Of a DNA stretch of 64,000 nucleotides, positions 8,510 to 17,461 are shown piece by piece. Made by a program: the position numbers and the translations under genes. Each line of letters starts with the position of its first letter. The first letter of the stretch is position 1. Below the pieces are notes generated by a model. The model searched no databases, had not been told where the DNA came from, and saw nothing but the letters and a program-made list of their open reading frames with translations. The stretch is from NCBI RefSeq assembly GCF_016901575.1, contig NZ_JACJKQ010000001.1:186001-250000 (forward strand), read 5' to 3'. This stretch comes from Enorma phocaeensis (lineage in GTDB: Bacteria; Actinomycetota; Coriobacteriia; Coriobacteriales; Coriobacteriaceae).

Positions 8510-9658
8510 TCACGCGCCCATAAATCGCTCGTTGCGATCTGCCTTCTCAAGCGGGGGCGCGACTTTGAAAGCGGCGTCCTCAAGCAGGGCGTCGAGCAGG
8601 GCGAGGGCGCAGGCGGCCTCTGCAACCGGAACGGCACGGGGCACGATGCAGGGGTCATGCCTGCCGCGCACCTTGAGCTCGGCGTCTTCATAGTCGTCAA
8701 GGTCGACGCTTTGCTGCGTCCGCCCAATGGATGCGGTGGGTTTCACCGCCATCTGCCACACGATGGGCATGCCCGTGGTGATGCCGCCCAGGATGCCTCC
8801 GGCACGGTTGGTGATGGGGCGGACCGCCCCGTCAACGATGCGGTACGGGTCGTTGTCCTCGCTTCCTTGCAGGTAGGCGGCAGCAAAACCCGCCCCAAAG
8901 TCCACGCCCTTGACGGCGGGAATCCCGAAGGCGATTCGGGCGATGCGGTTTTCGATGCCGTCGAACATGGGGTCGCCGATGCCTGCCGGCATGCCATAGG
9001 CGACACATTCGACGACGCCGCCGACGCTGTCGAGGTTGTTCTTCGCGGCCAGAATGGCCTCGTGCATGCGCGCGGCGGCGCCGGCGTCGATGCAGGGCAA
9101 CTCATGTGCAAGAATGCCTGCAAGCTGGCCTTCGTCAAGATCCATGGGGTTCAGAGGCTCGTCGGGAATCCCCTCAGGGCCCAAGTTGGCTATATGGGCG
9201 GCAACGCGCACGCCTTGGGTGGCAAGGGCCTGGAGGGCAATGCCGCCCGCGATGCATAAGGGGGCGGTCAGGCGTCCGGAGAAATGGCCGCCGCCTGCAA
9301 CGTCATGATAGTTGCGGTACTTAATGCGCGCAGGATAGTCGGCATGTCCCGGCCTCGGCACACGACGGAGCTCGGCGTAGTCTTGAGAGCGCGTGTTGGT
9401 GTTGCGGATGATCGCGGCGATGGGTGCGCCGTTGGTGTGGCCATCGGTGATGCCGGAAAGAAATTCGGGGCAATCGGCCTCTCGACGAGTGGTTGCGGTG
9501 TCGCTGCGTCCCGGCGCACGACGGTCTAGAAAGCGTTGGAGCTCCTGCTCGTCAACGGGAATGCCGGCGGGGATGCCGTCCAGGGTGCACCCGATGGCGT
9601 TTGAATGGGATTGACCGAATATGCCTAGATGCAGCACGTTGCCGTAGATTGATGCCAC
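8510..9658 (-). CDS. aroC: Chorismate synthase
   Basis: 382 residues; makes chorismate from EPSP and needs reduced FMN. Family motifs are visible: IFGQSHSNAIGCTLDGIPAG near the N-terminus, RRAPGRSDTATTRREAD, RPGHADYPARIKY and GGGHFSGRLTAP. The start is GTG at 9658, supported by AGGAGGG six bases upstream, and lies within the 3' end of aroA (34-base overlap). Confidence 0.96.
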   Translation of the reverse strand: MASIYGNVLHLGIFGQSHSNAIGCTLDGIPAGIPVDEQELQRFLDRRAPGRSDTATTRREADCPEFLSGITDGHTNGAPIAAIIRNTNTRSQDYAELRRVPRPGHADYPARIKYRNYHDVAGGGHFSGRLTAPLCIAGGIALQALATQGVRVAAHIANLGPEGIPDEPLNPMDLDEGQLAGILAHELPCIDAGAAARMHEAILAAKNNLDSVGGVVECVAYGMPAGIGDPMFDGIENRIARIAFGIPAVKGVDFGAGFAAAYLQGSEDNDPYRIVDGAVRPITNRAGGILGGITTGMPIVWQMAVKPTASIGRTQQSVDLDDYEDAELKVRGRHDPCIVPRAVPVAEAACALALLDALLEDAAFKVAPPLEKADRNERFMGA

Positions 9659-10962
9659 GAGCGACCCTCCTCAAAGCTGACCTGCCCGCCAAGCTGGCGG
9701 TAGTGGGTGAAGAAGAGCGGATAGGACTTGTTGACCGCCTCGGCCCCGCGAATCGTGACCTCTCCCGCGCAGCGGGTCGCAGCGATGGCTGCCATCATGG
9801 CGATGCGGTGGTCGTTATGGGCATCCACCTCACCGCCTTCCAGCTGCGGCTTGCCCCGCACCACAATGGAGTCCTCGTCGATGGATATATCGGCGCCGAG
9901 CCTAGAAAGCGTATCGGTGACGGTCGCCACGCGGTCAGACTCCTTCATGCGGAGCCGCTTACAGTCCCGGATGACGGTGGTGCCGTCGGCGAGCGCCGCG
10001 ACGGCGGCGACGATCGGTACGAGGTCGGGGATATCCTGCGCGCTCATCTCGAAGCCGACGAGCTTGTCAGGCTGGATCGTCGCCGCGTCCGTAGAACGGC
10101 GGACGCCGGCGCCAAACCGCGAGAGGGCGGCAAGGATGTTGCGGTCTCCCTGGGCCGAGGTAAGCGAGAGCCCGTCCACGCAGACAGGGCTTCCTCCCAT
10201 GGCTCCGGCGCAGAGCCAGAAGGCGGCGTTGGACCAGTCCCCTTCGACCTGAACCGTCCCCGGCGAGCGATAGACGACGTCGGGGACGGTGAAGAGCGTC
10301 CCCTGCGTGCCGTCTGCCAGGGCGATCCGCTCGGTCTCGATGCGCACTCCGAAGCTCTTGAGCACCTGTATGGTGAGGTTGACGTATGGCTTGCTCTCGA
10401 TGCGGCCCGTGACAAGTATCTCGGTCAGATGGCCGAAGATGGGGGCAGCGAGCATGATGCCCGAGATGAACTGGGAGCTGACGTCTCCGGGAAGCTGGAA
10501 CCTGCCCGGACGCATGCGTCCGTGGGTGCGGAGGGGGAACCCTCCGATTCCGTCAAAATCGCAGCCCGCCGCAAATAGTTCGTCGGTAAGCGCGGTGATG
10601 GGCCGCTGCCCCAGGCGTTCTGCTCCCGTGAATATCGCTTCGGACCCAAGCGCGCAGGCCACGGGCAGCATGAAGCGAAACGTCGAGCCAGACTCCTTGC
10701 AGTCAAGGGTGGGGGCGTGGGGGCGATCGGATTCTGCGGCGACAGGGGTGACCATGAATCCGTCGGCGACCGCCTCGACACGGGCGCCAAGCGCCTCGAG
10801 GCAGCCCGCCGTCGCTTCGATGTCGTCGCAGGTGGTGTTGCACAGGACGTGGGTGGGCCGGTCGGCAAGGGCTGCCGCGATGATGAGGCGGTGCGCGACG
10901 GACTTGGAAGCGATCGCGGGGACCGTTCCGGAAAGGGGCGCAGGCGTGATGCGGGCGATCAT
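9625..10962 (-). CDS. aroA: 3-phosphoshikimate 1-carboxyvinyltransferase (EPSP synthase)
   Basis: 445 residues; transfers enolpyruvate from PEP to shikimate-3-phosphate. The N-terminus has the SKSVAHRLIIAAALAD phosphoshikimate site; the PEP-site segment reads DCKESGSTFRFMLP rather than the classic NAGTAMRP, a divergent form seen outside proteobacteria. The C-terminal half has DHRIAMMAAI and the final INKSYPLFF-like VNKSYPLFF motif. ATG overlaps the aroB stop (ATGA). Glyphosate response cannot be deduced from sequence alone. Confidence 0.95.
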   Translation of the reverse strand: MIARITPAPLSGTVPAIASKSVAHRLIIAAALADRPTHVLCNTTCDDIEATAGCLEALGARVEAVADGFMVTPVAAESDRPHAPTLDCKESGSTFRFMLPVACALGSEAIFTGAERLGQRPITALTDELFAAGCDFDGIGGFPLRTHGRMRPGRFQLPGDVSSQFISGIMLAAPIFGHLTEILVTGRIESKPYVNLTIQVLKSFGVRIETERIALADGTQGTLFTVPDVVYRSPGTVQVEGDWSNAAFWLCAGAMGGSPVCVDGLSLTSAQGDRNILAALSRFGAGVRRSTDAATIQPDKLVGFEMSAQDIPDLVPIVAAVAALADGTTVIRDCKRLRMKESDRVATVTDTLSRLGADISIDEDSIVVRGKPQLEGGEVDAHNDHRIAMMAAIAATRCAGEVTIRGAEAVNKSYPLFFTHYRQLGGQVSFEEGRSWHQSTATCCI

Positions 10963-12056
10963 CGGTCTACCTCCGAGGCGGCAAGGGCGTCTTCAATCAG
11001 GGTGCGGAACTCTTCGAGCGGGGTTGTAACGATGACGCAGTCACCGATGGCGCGGGGGACGACGAGGTCGATGTGCCCTCCGCGCCGTTTCTTGTCGTGG
11101 AGGGCGGCCGCATAGAGCTCATCGGCTGTGAAGGTGCAGGCCGTGTCGAGGCCTGAGCGGCCGCAGAGGCTCTCGATGCGGATGGGGACTTCTTCGGAGC
11201 AGATGCCGTTGCGTGCGCACGCACGAGCGATCATCGTCATGCCCGCGGCGACGCAGGAGCCGTGTCCGCGCTGATAGCGGGAGCATGCCTCGATGGCATG
11301 GCCCATGCTGTGTCCAAAGTTCAGAAGTTTGCGCAGGTTGGATTCCCGCTCATCGGCTTCGACTACATTGCGCTTGATGGCTATGTTGCGCGCTACGATC
11401 GCCTCAACCGTGGAGAGGCTCTGCAGCAGCAATTCATAGGTAAGCGGCGCTTCTTCCAGCGCGCAGAAGAGCTCCGGGTCGGATATCACCCCGTGCTTGA
11501 TGACCTCTCCGCAGCCGTCGGCAAACTGCTCGGGCGAGAGGGTGCCCAGGCATCCGATGTCGGCGAGGACGATCCAAGGCTGCCAGAAAGCTCCGGCCAG
11601 GTTCTTGCCGCCCTCCAGATCGATGGCGGTCTTGCCGCCTACCGAGGAATCGACCATGGCGAGCAGGCTCGTGGGCATCTGGGCAAGCTTGCAGCCGCGC
11701 ATATAGGTCGCCGCCGCGAGGCCGGCGACATCGCCGACCACGCCGCCGCCAAGAGCAACCACCACGTCGTCGCGCGTGAGCTCTGTTGCGGCCAGGTATT
11801 CGAGGATGCCGATCAGGGTGTCGGCGCGCTTATGCTCCTCGCCTGCAGGAAAGGTATAGGTCGAGGCATCGTAGCCGGCCTCGGACAGGCTGCGTTCGAC
11901 GATGCCGGCATAGAGCGGGCCGACGTTGGTGTCGGTGACCACGACCGCCTTCACGCCGCCGCATGCGGTGCGAATCATCTCTCCCGACAGTTCGAGCAGG
12001 CGGGTGCCTACATGGACTGTGTAGGGCCTGCCTGTGCTCACGCGTATGGTCTGCAA
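10959..12056 (-). CDS. aroB: 3-dehydroquinate synthase
   Basis: 365 residues; NAD- and metal-dependent cyclisation of DAHP. Diagnostic segments: FPAGEEHKR, VVALGGGVVGDVAGLAAATYMRG (as two adjoining motifs), PTSLLAMVDSSVGGKTAID, GEVIKHGVI and LNFGHSMGHAIE with metal ligands. The start is TTG at 12056 preceded by GGAAGGA. The gene lies 18 bases after tyrA. Confidence 0.96.
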   Translation of the reverse strand: MQTIRVSTGRPYTVHVGTRLLELSGEMIRTACGGVKAVVVTDTNVGPLYAGIVERSLSEAGYDASTYTFPAGEEHKRADTLIGILEYLAATELTRDDVVVALGGGVVGDVAGLAAATYMRGCKLAQMPTSLLAMVDSSVGGKTAIDLEGGKNLAGAFWQPWIVLADIGCLGTLSPEQFADGCGEVIKHGVISDPELFCALEEAPLTYELLLQSLSTVEAIVARNIAIKRNVVEADERESNLRKLLNFGHSMGHAIEACSRYQRGHGSCVAAGMTMIARACARNGICSEEVPIRIESLCGRSGLDTACTFTADELYAAALHDKKRRGGHIDLVVPRAIGDCVIVTTPLEEFRTLIEDALAASEVDR

Positions 12057-12074
12057 GGTCGTTGGTCCTTCCGT

Positions 12075-13025
12075 CTAGTGCCTGTTGTCATCATCGAGGG
12101 AGCGCTTGATGCGGTCGCCGTCGGCAAGCAGCATCCGAAGGCGATCCCGGTCTCCTGCATCGAGTGCTTCTCGATACGCGTCGAGGGCGCCTATGAGGCA
12201 GGTTATCTCTCGACTGAGGTTCTCGCCGTTGGCGCACATGAGCTCGGCCCACATGGGTGCGTTCAGGTGGGCGACGCGGGTGAGGTCGCGGTAGCTTCCT
12301 GCGGAAAACCCGTGATGAACGCGGGCGGTGGGGCTCTTGACATAGGCGTTGGAGACCACATGGGCCAGCTGGCTCGTAAACGCGATGACGGCGTCATGCT
12401 CTTCGGGGGTGGTGACGCTTACCGAGCCAAAGCCGGCGGGTTCAAGGAGCATGTTTGCCCTGTCTAGGAGCTGAAGTCGTTCTATGTCGCCGAGAGCCGG
12501 CGGCACGAGCACGAGGGGCGCCCCCACAAAGAGGTCGGCGCGCGCATGGGCGAAGCCCGAATGCTCGGTGCCCGCCATGGGGTGGGTGCCTAAAAAGGCG
12601 AAGCCGTGCTGCTCGGCAAGCGCAAAGGCCCGCTCGCATACCTGTCGCTTGATGCCGGCGGTATCGATGACGAGCGGGCCCGCGCCCTCGCGCGAGATTT
12701 CGCCAAGCAGCCCTGCATGGTCTTCCAGCCATGCGATGCAGGCGGCCGGATATGCCGCAAGCACGATGAGGTCGCAGCTGGCGATCGATGCCTGGTCGAG
12801 GACGCCGGAGACCGTCTCGACCCGAGCGGCGTCGAGCGTGTCCGCATCGGTATCCCAGGCGAGCACGTCCCAGCCGTGCGCGCGATAGGCGCGCGCAAAG
12901 CTGCCGCCGATAAGCCCCAGGCCCACGACGCCGACACGGCGTGGAATCGAATGCCCGGTCGGGGCTGGCTGGATGTCTCCGCCTCTCATGCGGTTCGTCT
13001 CAAGGCTATCCTGCTTGGGTTCCAT
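12075..13025 (-). CDS. tyrA: Prephenate dehydrogenase
   Basis: 316 residues. NAD(P)-binding Rossmann motif GVVGLGLIGGSFARAYRAHG at about 32-51, then the prephenate dehydrogenase substrate region THPMAGTEHSGFAHA and the helical C-terminal domain (SPTARVHHGFSAGSYRDLTR). Oxidative decarboxylation of prephenate gives 4-hydroxyphenylpyruvate, the tyrosine precursor. There is no ACT domain, so feedback would have to act elsewhere. ATG has AGGAG eight bases upstream; the start is 12 bases after the aroF stop. Confidence 0.93.
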   Translation of the reverse strand: MEPKQDSLETNRMRGGDIQPAPTGHSIPRRVGVVGLGLIGGSFARAYRAHGWDVLAWDTDADTLDAARVETVSGVLDQASIASCDLIVLAAYPAACIAWLEDHAGLLGEISREGAGPLVIDTAGIKRQVCERAFALAEQHGFAFLGTHPMAGTEHSGFAHARADLFVGAPLVLVPPALGDIERLQLLDRANMLLEPAGFGSVSVTTPEEHDAVIAFTSQLAHVVSNAYVKSPTARVHHGFSAGSYRDLTRVAHLNAPMWAELMCANGENLSREITCLIGALDAYREALDAGDRDRLRMLLADGDRIKRSLDDDNRH

Positions 13026-13037
13026 TGGCGAGCGCTC

Positions 13038-14063
13038 CTATTCGGCTGCCGCTTCGGGCGCGATTGCCTCGCGGATGAGGGCGATGCGTCGCATGAGGTC
13101 GCAGAACTGGTCGGGCGTGAGCGCCTGGGCGCCGTCCGACCACGCGTGCGTCGGGTCGTCGTGGACCTCGATTTCGAGGCCGTCCGCCCCCGCGGCGGTC
13201 GCCGCGAGCGCCATCGGCTCGACATAGCGCGTGTAGCCGGTCGCATGGCTCGGGTCCGCCACGACGGGAAGGTGCGAAAGATAGTGGAGCACCGGCACGG
13301 CATTGAGGTCAAAGGTGTTGCGGGTGCGGGTCTCAAACGTGCGAATGCCGCGCTCGCAGAGAATCACGTTGTCGTTGCCTTCGCTCATGATGTATTCGGC
13401 GGCCATGAGCAGCTCGTCGATCGTGCCCGACATGCCACGCTTCAGCAGGACGGGGGTCTTCGTCTTGCCGACTTCCTTCAGGAGCGGGAAGTTCTGCGCG
13501 TTGCGCGCTCCGATCTGCATGACGTCGATCTTCTTTTCTAAGAAGACGTCGATATCGCGCGGGTCCATGATCTCGGTCACGATGGGCATCTTGAGCTCTT
13601 CGCGCGCCTCGCACAGAAGGTCGAGGCCCGCAGGTCCCATGCCCTGGTAGGCGTAAGGGGAGGTGCGGGGCTTGTATGCACCGCCACGAAGCATGGTGGC
13701 GCCCGCTTCTTTTACCTGTCGGGCGATGCGGATAAGATTCTCTCCCTCGACGGAGCAGGGGCCCGCGATAACCTGAAACTCGCCGGCGCCGATGTGCACG
13801 CCGAACCCGCAATCAATGCTTGAGTCGGCGGGGTGGAACTTTCGGTTCGCCTTCTTGAACGGCTCCGACACGCGTTGAACGCGTTCGACGATGTCCATGG
13901 ACTCAAGGAGGAAGGGGTCGATCTTGGTGGTGTCTCCCACCAAGCCGATGACGATCTCGTTCTCGCCGTGTGAGACGTGCGTTTGGAGGCCCTTCTTCTC
14001 GATCCAGCCGATGAGGTGGTCGACGGCCTCGGGGGCAGCGTTTTTGCGAAGAATGGCGATCAT
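13038..14063 (-). CDS. aroF: 3-deoxy-7-phosphoheptulonate synthase (DAHP synthase)
   Basis: 341 residues of the type I beta, AroF/KDOP-synthase-like class: an N-terminal ferredoxin-like regulatory segment (about 1-70, IAILRKNAAPEAVDHLIGWI) joined to a TIM barrel with AGPCSVEG, RGGAYKPRTSPYAYQG, VTEIMDPRD, QIGARNAQNF, LLKRGMSGT and DPSHATGY. It condenses PEP and erythrose-4-phosphate, the entry step of the shikimate pathway, and is the first gene of the operon. AGGAGG sits five bases before ATG. The N-terminal domain suggests feedback inhibition by an aromatic amino acid, which is inference. Confidence 0.96.
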   Translation of the reverse strand: MIAILRKNAAPEAVDHLIGWIEKKGLQTHVSHGENEIVIGLVGDTTKIDPFLLESMDIVERVQRVSEPFKKANRKFHPADSSIDCGFGVHIGAGEFQVIAGPCSVEGENLIRIARQVKEAGATMLRGGAYKPRTSPYAYQGMGPAGLDLLCEAREELKMPIVTEIMDPRDIDVFLEKKIDVMQIGARNAQNFPLLKEVGKTKTPVLLKRGMSGTIDELLMAAEYIMSEGNDNVILCERGIRTFETRTRNTFDLNAVPVLHYLSHLPVVADPSHATGYTRYVEPMALAATAAGADGLEIEVHDDPTHAWSDGAQALTPDQFCDLMRRIALIREAIAPEAAAE

Positions 14064-14338
14064 ATGGTCCTCCTAGACAGCAAGATGCTGGAGCTCTAAC
14101 GGGTCAAGTGGATAGAGTGTATCCTAATCGACCGCGCGATTCATGCGCGCCGCGTCTGGATAACATTTCTTAACGCTTGGTGCGCTGATGGCTGGACGGC
14201 GCGGGCGAAAAAAAGATCCGGAGTCCACGTGCGCCCCATTCCTTATCGCCGGATACGGACTGTTCCACGCTACGGATGGTGCGTGCATCACTTCGAGCAG
14301 CATGGAAGCGCCGCCGACATGGGTGTTCCGATGATAAA
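14064..14338 (-). promoter_or_regulatory. Leader/control region of the aro operon
   Basis: This 275-base gap between the tRNA-Arg terminator and aroF has no convincing gene. In the transcription direction it contains a terminator-like hairpin followed by seven U residues (stem 14249-14254 with 14216-14221, T-run 14208-14214) and a second pairing of 14255-14261 with 14222-14228. The two helices cannot form together. A TACACT -10-like hexamer at 14116-14121 lies 52 bases before the aroF start but lacks a good -35. I do not see a T-box sequence, a stem-I region or a leader peptide rich in Phe/Tyr codons. It may be an attenuator or only a second terminator. Confidence 0.4.
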
Positions 14339-14365
14339 AGCCCGGCGTCAAAAAGACGCCGGGCT
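14333..14365 (-). terminator. Terminator of tRNA-Arg(CCG)
   Basis: Perfect 11-bp inverted repeat (14339-14349 with 14355-14365, 5-base loop) directly downstream of the tRNA on the minus strand, followed by CTTTTATC. A strong intrinsic terminator that should separate the tRNA transcript from the aro operon. Confidence 0.85.
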
Positions 14366-14375
14366 CGGAACGGCC

Positions 14376-14452
14376 TGGTGTCCCATGCAGGATTCGAACC
14401 TGTGGCCTTCTGCTCCGGAGGCAGACGCTCTAATCCACTGAGCTAATGGGAC
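14376..14452 (-). tRNA. tRNA-Arg (anticodon CCG)
   Basis: Cloverleaf read on the minus strand: acceptor GTCCCAT paired with ATGGGAC, D-arm GCTC...GAGC, anticodon arm TCTGC-CTCCGGA-GCAGA giving anticodon CCG (reads CGG), T-arm CAGG-TTCGAAT-CCTG, discriminator A and a genomically encoded CCA. 77 bases with CCA. Confidence 0.96.
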
Positions 14453-14465
14453 GTGTTGCTTAGCC

Positions 14466-14471
14466 ATTATA
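14466..14471 (-). promoter_or_regulatory. -10 box of tRNA-Arg promoter
   Basis: A perfect TATAAT on the minus strand ends 13 bases before the first tRNA base, so transcription would start about 6 bases upstream of the mature 5' end. The -35 region is weak (TTGTGG at a 19-base spacing). Confidence 0.7.
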
Positions 14472-14661
14472 CCCAAAACGTCTCGATGCGCCACAAAAAG
14501 CATGCGCTCCGCACAGGCGCCCGATAATCTGGGGGAAAGTGGGCGCTTCATGTCGCCTGGGGTGTCTATGCTGTTCCGCAGAGACGGTTTCTTTCGGGGT
14601 GTTTGGGGCATACTAACGTCTGTTGTGTTGAATGACAGCATTTGGTTTGGGGAGGTGCCGC

Positions 14662-17451
14662 ATGGCATCGACGGAGGAAAGGCCGCAGACAGCGACGGCC
14701 GCCGGCGGGCCCGCACGCGGCTTGTCGTCTGCCGAGGTCGCCGATCGCATCGCCGCCGGCAAGGTGAACGTTAACATGGAGCTCAAGACGAAGTCGGTCC
14801 GCGAGCTTCTGCTTGAGAACCTGCTCACGCTCTTCAACCTGATCAACGTCATCCTCGCCGTTCTGGTCATCATCGCCGGCTCCTGGAAAAACCTTACCTT
14901 TCTCGCGATCGTTTTGCTCAATACGCTCATCGGCGTCGTTCAGTCGCTGAGATCGAAGCGCATGGTCGATAGGCTCACCCTGCTCGCCACCAAGAAAGCC
15001 ACGGTTGTTCGCGATGGCTCCGAGGTGGAGCTCGACCTTGACCAGATCGTTCTCGACGACCTGGTCAAGCTGGGACGAGGCGACCAGATTCCCGCGGATG
15101 CGGAAGTCGTCACCGGCGAGGCCCAGGTGAATGAAAGCCTTCTCACCGGCGAGAGCAACTTGATCCGCAAGACGCCGGGCTCTCAGCTCATGAGCGGGAG
15201 CTTCATCGATTCTGGCATCGTCTATGCCCGCGTCGTCCATGTGGGTGCGGACAACTATGTGGCCAAGATCAACAACGAGGCAAAGTACGTCAAGAAGGTC
15301 AACTCCGAAATCATGAACTCGCTGAACGCAATCGTGCGCTTTGCAAGCGTGGTCATGGTGCCGCTGGGCCTCGCGCTGTTTTTCTCGAGCCTCAACGAGT
15401 CCTACATCCGCGCCGGCTCGCCGGATCCCGGCCTTGTGGGCTGGGCCATGGAAGAGCTTGGGCGCGGGCACGTGCCGTCGTCCGAGCTTCTTACCACGGT
15501 CGGTGCGCTGCTCGGCATGATTCCGCAGGGGCTTGTGCTGCTGACCTCGTCCGTCCTCGCCATCGCGACGATACGCCTGGCCCGCCGCCGCGTCCTCGCC
15601 CAACAGCTCTACTGCATCGAGACGCTTGCTCGCGTAGACGTTCTCTGCCTCGACAAGACCGGCACCATCACTTCGGGGCGCATGGAGGTCGAGGGCACCT
15701 ATCCCGTCGCCGTCGATGGGGGGGAGGCGCGCTCGCTCGATGGCATCCCGAACGACGTGTCGGTGCTCGATTTCGCCCTTGCGAACATCGCGCGGGCGAC
15801 TTCTGCCGACGCCAACGAGACGTGCAAGGCGTTGCTCGACCACTATGCCGATAGGAGCGTCCCCGTTGCCGACGCCCTCGCCGTCGTGCCGTTCTCCTCC
15901 GCCAAAAAGTGGAGCGGCGCCGCCTTCGACGCCGGTTCGTTTGTCATGGGTGCCGCACAATTCGTTCTCGAGCCGGATATCTATGCTTCGGTTGAGGCTC
16001 AGGTGGCCCGCCTTGCGGATACATGTCGCGTATTGGTCGTCGCGCGGGTCGACGGTTTTACCGACGAAGGCGAGATGATCGGCTCGGCACGTCCGGTGGG
16101 CTTTGTGACCATTCGCGACGAGATTCGCTCGTCTGCCGCCGAGACCATCGGATACTTCACCGAGCAGGGCGTGACCCTCAACGTGATTTCGGGCGATGAC
16201 CCGCGTACCGTATCCTCGATCGCAAAGGTCGTTGGAGTCCCGGGTGCCGAGGCCTTTGTCGATGCAACGACCCTCGACACGCCCGCGAAGATCGACGCCG
16301 CAGTCGATCGCTACCACGTGTTTGGTCGTGTGACGCCTCAGCAGAAGCGCGAGCTCGTCCAGGCCCTCAAGCGCAGGGGGCATACCGTTGCCATGACGGG
16401 CGACGGCGTGAACGACGTTCTCGCGCTCAAGGAAGCCGACTGCTCGGTAGCAATGGCGGCCGGCTCCGACGCTGCGCGCAACGTCGCGGAGATCGTGCTG
16501 ATTGACAACGATTTTGCCAGCATGCCGGCGGTGGTGGCAGAAGGGCGCCGCTCAATCAACAACCTGCAGCGCTCCGCAGCCCTCTTCCTTACGAAGACGT
16601 TGTTCTCTATGGGCCTGGCGGCAATCTGCATCGCCTTCCCGCCCTATCCCTTCCAGCCGATTCAGATGACCCTCATCAACTTCTTCTGCATCGGCTATCC
16701 CGGATTCGTGCTCGGCCTCGAGTCCAATCGGGCCCGCGTCGAGGGACGCTTCTTGACCAACGTGGTCAAGCGCGCGCTTCCCGCATCGCTCGCGGTCGTT
16801 GTCGCGGCATGTCTCAACATGGGCGGGAGTGCTCTGTTCGGGGCTGACGAGGCGACGTTGTCGACGATGTGCCTCATCTCGACGAGCTTTGTGGGGTGCT
16901 GCCTCATTTGGCGCATCTCCCAGCCCTTCACGCCGCTTCGGGTCGCCTTGCTCGCTTCCATCGTCGTCGGTCTTGTCGTAGGCATCTTTGGCTTTGCCGA
17001 CTTCTTCTCGATTGCCCGTCTCGACCTTGCGACTGCCGTCTGGGTCGCGGCGACCTCGGCGTTGGGCGCGATGATCTTCTTCCAGCTTGCAGCCAAGATG
17101 GACCGGTCGCCCGAGCGTGTTACGCGCTCGGTCACCGGCTTCGGCCGCGGCGTGCGCGTCAAGCTCGGTCATGGCGGCAACGGCAGGGTTACCTCCACGG
17201 GGTCTGCTCCTCGCCGCGCGGTCATGAGGGCACGCGACGCGCTCGCGGGAAGGCGCGAGCGGCAAGCGCTCAAGCGCACGGAATCTCATGCCGCCCGTGC
17301 GGTGGACGCCAATGCTGCTGCCGGTGGAGCCGGCGGACGTTCGAGGGATTCGCGTCGAGCCTCTGTTACGAAATCAGCGCAGGGCATAAAAGTCACCGTC
17401 CCGCGACGCAAACGCGATAGCATGAAAGGCCGCAACGCAAGTTCGTCATGA
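14662..17451 (+). CDS. ctpE: Cation-translocating P-type ATPase, CtpE-like
   Basis: 929 residues. A P-type ATPase with actuator motif LLTGES (TGES at 162-165), phosphorylation site DKTGT with Asp331, hinge GDGVND at 580-585, and transmembrane helices around 55-95, 230-300 and in the C-terminal third. The helix-4 sequence GMIPQGLVLLTS resembles actinobacterial CtpE, for which calcium uptake has been proposed; this specificity is inference. No N-terminal heavy-metal domain is present. From about residue 813 on, a ~117-residue Arg/Lys/Ser/Ala-rich tail follows the last membrane helix, which is unusual. ATG 14662 has GGGGAGG seven bases upstream. Confidence 0.88.
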   Translation: MASTEERPQTATAAGGPARGLSSAEVADRIAAGKVNVNMELKTKSVRELLLENLLTLFNLINVILAVLVIIAGSWKNLTFLAIVLLNTLIGVVQSLRSKRMVDRLTLLATKKATVVRDGSEVELDLDQIVLDDLVKLGRGDQIPADAEVVTGEAQVNESLLTGESNLIRKTPGSQLMSGSFIDSGIVYARVVHVGADNYVAKINNEAKYVKKVNSEIMNSLNAIVRFASVVMVPLGLALFFSSLNESYIRAGSPDPGLVGWAMEELGRGHVPSSELLTTVGALLGMIPQGLVLLTSSVLAIATIRLARRRVLAQQLYCIETLARVDVLCLDKTGTITSGRMEVEGTYPVAVDGGEARSLDGIPNDVSVLDFALANIARATSADANETCKALLDHYADRSVPVADALAVVPFSSAKKWSGAAFDAGSFVMGAAQFVLEPDIYASVEAQVARLADTCRVLVVARVDGFTDEGEMIGSARPVGFVTIRDEIRSSAAETIGYFTEQGVTLNVISGDDPRTVSSIAKVVGVPGAEAFVDATTLDTPAKIDAAVDRYHVFGRVTPQQKRELVQALKRRGHTVAMTGDGVNDVLALKEADCSVAMAAGSDAARNVAEIVLIDNDFASMPAVVAEGRRSINNLQRSAALFLTKTLFSMGLAAICIAFPPYPFQPIQMTLINFFCIGYPGFVLGLESNRARVEGRFLTNVVKRALPASLAVVVAACLNMGGSALFGADEATLSTMCLISTSFVGCCLIWRISQPFTPLRVALLASIVVGLVVGIFGFADFFSIARLDLATAVWVAATSALGAMIFFQLAAKMDRSPERVTRSVTGFGRGVRVKLGHGGNGRVTSTGSAPRRAVMRARDALAGRRERQALKRTESHAARAVDANAAAGGAGGRSRDSRRASVTKSAQGIKVTVPRRKRDSMKGRNASSS

Positions 17452-17461
17452 GGGGATAGCC

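Noticed and set aside
14064-14338. T-box riboswitch before aroF
   Set aside because: There is AGCGTGGAAC in the leader, loosely T-box-like, but its TGGA does not match a Phe, Tyr or Trp tRNA end and there is no room for stem I with a specifier loop.
14124-14351. 75-codon leader peptide in the aro leader
   Set aside because: It starts inside the tRNA terminator, has no ribosome-binding site and is not enriched in Phe, Tyr or Trp.
14566-16383. Long open frame on the minus strand opposite the P-type ATPase
   Set aside because: It is an antisense frame of a high-GC gene with strong third-position bias. Its translation is low-complexity and Arg/Asp/His-rich, and the plus frame has full P-ATPase motifs.
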